DNA from: JAZDIT01 sp043804755
GTDB lineage: Bacteria > Patescibacteriota > Minisyncoccia > Minisyncoccales > JAQTPW01
Direction: 5' to 3'
Length of the DNA: 13,598 nt
Assembly (NCBI GenBank): GCA_043804755.1
Contig: JAZDIT010000020.1
Span: 1 to 13,598 of the forward strand
Below, in pieces: positions 11,767 to 13,598 of the stretch (the stretch's first letter is position 1; each line of letters opens with the position of its first letter). The notes under the pieces are model-generated. The model ran no database searches. It worked only from the letters and a program-made list of their open reading frames with translations, and was not told the origin of the DNA. The translations under genes and the position numbers were made by a program.

Positions 11767-12975
11767 ATGTTCAAAGAATATTTCAAAATTGCAGTAAAAA
11801 ATTTAAGGACCAGAAAGCTCAGAAGCTGGCTGACTATTTTGGGTATTGTCATCGGCGTGTTTTTGATAATGTCTCTGCTTTCTCTGAGTCAGGGGCTGAA
11901 AGCCACGGTTCTGAAACAATTGAGCGCAATGGGCACGGATATCATTATGATTATGCCTGGAGAAGACATAATGACGAGCATGATGGGGGGGATGGAATTG
12001 TCCGAAACCGATTTGAATTCGATAAGGAAAACTGAAGGGGTGGAAGCCGTGCTTCCGAACGTTTATAAAGGCGAGATGATGAAATACGAAGGACAAAGCA
12101 AAACCATCATTCTGTACGGAATGGATTTGAGAAATTCACAGGATATTTACAAAGAGAATATGGGGATGGATGTGAAAGAAGGCCGCTGGCCTTTACCCGG
12201 AAAACGGGAAATCGTGGTCGGGAGTGTTGTGCCTACCGATGTATTCCCCGGTTTGGAAATCAATACTCTGGCCACGATAAAAGGAAAACAATTCAGGATA
12301 GTCGGAGTTTTAAAATCTTTGGGGAACAAACAGGATGATTCGATGATAGGGATCGATCTGGATATTTTCCGCGAAGTAACCGGGTTGAAAGACGGCGCGC
12401 CGCAGGCGGTCGCAAAAGTTGCCGAAGGTTATTCTCCCGATGAAGTTGCCAAAGACATAAAAGCCAATCTTTTGGAAAACGCCAGAAGGCGGGCGGGGCA
12501 GGATGGGGAAAGTTCTTTTTCCGTTTTGACTTCGCAAGCCATGGCGGGCATTGCCGGAAATATTATGGGAATCATCCAGGTGGTGGTGTTTGCTTTCGCT
12601 TCCATTGCAATCGTTGTGGGAGGCATCGGTATAATGAACACGATGTACACTTCGGTGAGAGAAAGGACGAAAGAAATCGGAATTTTAAAAGCCGTTGGAG
12701 CCAAAAATAATACGATAGTTTTGATTTTTCTTACGGAATCGGGAATCATAGGATTGATTGGCGGAGTCGGGGGAATGATAGGGGGATTGGGCTTGGCGAA
12801 ACTTGTTGAACTCATCGGCCAGATTCATCCCGTGTTTTACATCCAGGCGTCAATCACGCCAGGGATCGTTCTATTCGGTTTATTATTCTCATTCGGCGTG
12901 GGTTGTCTGTCGGGATTCTTTCCGGCCAGAAGTGCATCAAAACTTAAACCCGTTGATGCATTAAGATACGAATAA
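11767..12975 (+). CDS. MacB/FtsX-type ABC transporter permease, 402 aa
   Basis: Start chosen at ATG 11767, where the family's usual N-terminus begins (MFKEYFKIAVKNLRTRKLRSWLTILGIVIG). The frame stays open upstream to 11551, but that part reads through the folded element and overlaps the ATPase gene. Domains in order are an amphipathic N-terminus, TM1 (about 21-42), a large extracytoplasmic MacB-type core domain (about 45-260), TM2 (265-288), the cytoplasmic coupling stretch NTMYTSVRERTKEIGILKAVGAKN (291-314), TM3 (about 315-345) and TM4 (365-385). It ends in the classic P-x-DALRYE tail. It pairs with the upstream ATPase and adaptor as an export or mechanotransmission system (peptides, lipoproteins or drugs in known cases). 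No ribosome binding site is visible. A terminator follows at once, ending the operon. Confidence 0.94.
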   Translation: MFKEYFKIAVKNLRTRKLRSWLTILGIVIGVFLIMSLLSLSQGLKATVLKQLSAMGTDIIMIMPGEDIMTSMMGGMELSETDLNSIRKTEGVEAVLPNVYKGEMMKYEGQSKTIILYGMDLRNSQDIYKENMGMDVKEGRWPLPGKREIVVGSVVPTDVFPGLEINTLATIKGKQFRIVGVLKSLGNKQDDSMIGIDLDIFREVTGLKDGAPQAVAKVAEGYSPDEVAKDIKANLLENARRRAGQDGESSFSVLTSQAMAGIAGNIMGIIQVVVFAFASIAIVVGGIGIMNTMYTSVRERTKEIGILKAVGAKNNTIVLIFLTESGIIGLIGGVGGMIGGLGLAKLVELIGQIHPVFYIQASITPGIVLFGLLFSFGVGCLSGFFPARSASKLKPVDALRYE

Positions 12976-12978
12976 AAG

Positions 12979-13001
12979 CTGCCTGGGATGGCAGTTTTTT
13001 T
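12979..13001 (+). terminator. Intrinsic terminator of the export operon
   Basis: CTGCC (12979-12983) pairs with GGCAG (12990-12994), with a 6-nt loop and seven T after it. It starts 3 nt after the permease stop. Confidence 0.85.
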
Positions 13002-13009
13002 ATTATTGC

Positions 13010-13056
13010 CATTATTCCAAAACGGAGTTAATTTATCGCCGATGTGGCGATTTTTT
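13010..13056 (+). repeat. Short form of the intergenic module (copy R9)
   Basis: TTCCAAAACGGAGTTAATTT (13015-13034) is repeated exactly at 13572-13591, and with the preceding CATT the match is 25 nt with one change. It looks like the family box with its centre missing. A hairpin follows, ATCGCC (13035-13040) with GGCGAT (13046-13051), and six T (13051-13056), then a TTGACT promoter. Confidence 0.75.
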
Positions 13057-13063
13057 GTTAGGG

Positions 13064-13091
13064 TTGACTTTTTATTTATAAATTGTAGGCT
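13064..13091 (+). promoter_or_regulatory. TTGACT-type promoter for the 13120 gene
   Basis: TTGACT (13064-13069) and TAGGCT (13086-13091) are 16 bp apart with TTG directly before the -10, as in the promoters at 1150 and 7363. The -10 is weak. GAGGAGG (13105-13111) lies 8 nt before the ATG. Confidence 0.6.
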
Positions 13092-13119
13092 AAATTTAGC
13101 AAAAGAGGAGGTTTGACAA

Positions 13120-13524
13120 ATGAAAAATGGAAAGGAAGTTCTTCTGGTTGTAGGTACACAAATTCCTACCTGGATACTCGCAAAGCCGGGAGTGAAAGTT
13201 GAAGACAAAACAATAAATGGCAAAATCGTTCTGTCACTTATTCTGGAAAGAGGAGATGCTCTATTCTGTACAGGAGGAGGGGTTGATGTTAAAACTAATT
13301 CTTCTGGAAGGTTTCTGACCGCCTTTGATCCCTTAGAGGTACTCGAAATTCGGGATTTAAGCAATAATTCCGTCAGACAGAACCATTTCTTATGCACTAA
13401 GTGTTTTGCGAACACGGGCGTCGAAGTAGACGAAAAATCTGGATTCAACGAGACCCTACAAAGATGGCAAATACTTCACACATTCCAATGCTCATGCGGC
13501 AACACCTGGAAGAAGATTATTTAA
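13120..13524 (+). CDS. Hypothetical protein with C-terminal zinc-ribbon-like Cys cluster, 134 aa
   Basis: I do not recognise the family. Residues 1-85 look like a beta-rich domain (KEVLLVVGTQIPTWIL, then KIVLSLILERGDALFCTGGG) with no signal peptide or membrane helix. The C-terminal part has C92-x2-C95 (LCTKC) and C124-x-C126 (QCSCGNTW), 28 residues apart. It resembles a zinc ribbon such as those of TFIIS-type or recruitment domains, though the second knuckle is CxC rather than CxxC, so metal binding is likely but unproven. The start is set by GAGGAGG 8 nt before the ATG, and the gene has its own promoter and terminator. It is the fourth strong-ribosome-binding-site single gene in the window, and both sides carry the same 25-bp repeat. 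Confidence 0.8.
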   Translation: MKNGKEVLLVVGTQIPTWILAKPGVKVEDKTINGKIVLSLILERGDALFCTGGGVDVKTNSSGRFLTAFDPLEVLEIRDLSNNSVRQNHFLCTKCFANTGVEVDEKSGFNETLQRWQILHTFQCSCGNTWKKII

Positions 13525-13532
13525 ATTAATTT

Positions 13533-13566
13533 AGCGGCGAGATAATGTCAAACCGCTTTTTATTTA
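13533..13566 (+). terminator. Intrinsic terminator after the 13120 gene
   Basis: AGCGG (13533-13537) pairs with CCGCT (13553-13557), with a 15-nt loop and a T-rich tail. Confidence 0.7.
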
Positions 13567-13598
13567 CATTCTTCCAAAACGGAGTTAATTTGAAGGTA
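13567..13598 (+). repeat. Partial copy of the short intergenic module (R10, right edge)
   Basis: CATTCTTCCAAAACGGAG and TTAATTT (13567-13591) match 13010-13034 with one change. The window ends before any hairpin can be seen. Confidence 0.75.

Noticed and set aside
12837..13448. 203-aa minus-strand ORF spanning the permease end and the 13120 gene
   Set aside because: It crosses two convincing + strand genes, a terminator and a promoter, and lacks a start signal.
1..13598. CRISPR array, rRNA or tRNA genes, insertion-sequence transposase
   Set aside because: The repeats are not regularly spaced, and no cloverleaf, rRNA core or transposase motif was found on either strand.

Overview
The window reads as a chromosomal stretch from a low-to-moderate GC bacterium. 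Candidate Phyla Radiation/Patescibacteria (Parcubacteria-like) is my best guess, at moderate confidence. Three things point that way: many short single-gene units of unknown function, most starts lacking a Shine-Dalgarno sequence, and GC-rich palindromes plus repeated boxes scattered between genes. Intact genes end in TAA or TAG only, yet none carries an internal TGA, so I assume the ordinary code. All convincing genes are on the + strand.

Layout. (1) 1-1441: an unknown 271-aa protein and an unknown 77-aa basic protein, each with a strong ribosome binding site and a terminator. (2) 1519-4060: a membrane-anchored beta-propeller of about 12 NHL-like repeats, a 70-aa two-helix membrane protein, and a broken NYN-domain nuclease gene with two in-frame stops. 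(3) 4053-6750: a gene-poor stretch dense in repeats, a secreted caspase-like peptidase, a polytopic membrane protein, and an RG-rich Cys4 zinc-ribbon protein. (4) 6770-9360: a cupin, a C39-like cysteine peptidase, a zinc-ribbon protein, an anchored beta-sandwich protein, a possible 25-aa basic peptide, and a leader region with duplicated promoters. (5) 9381-12975: a MacAB-type export operon (HlyD/MacA adaptor, MacB/LolD-type ATPase, FtsX/MacB permease), with a large folded element between ATPase and permease. (6) 13010-13598: a zinc-ribbon protein flanked by copies of a 25-bp repeat.

The most unusual theme is the intergenic DNA. A composite module recurs in at least eight gaps. It has a box running roughly from AGGTTCTAAYGTCGTCC to CGGAGYCAA, then a short CGCC/GGCG hairpin with a T-run, then an extended -10 (TGGTAGAAT) or a TTGAYT-N16 promoter. 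It would stop transcription of one gene and restart it for the next, at times placing the start site on the ATG so that the mRNA is leaderless. Some copies carry further palindromes inserted in them.

Genes come in two classes. Four monocistronic genes (142, 1208, 7428, 13120) have perfect GGAGG sites, three of them behind near-identical TTGAYT promoters. The rest have no visible ribosome binding site. The export operon and the signal-peptide or anchored proteins (propeller, caspase, beta-sandwich) suggest a cell-surface theme, but no single pathway links all genes.
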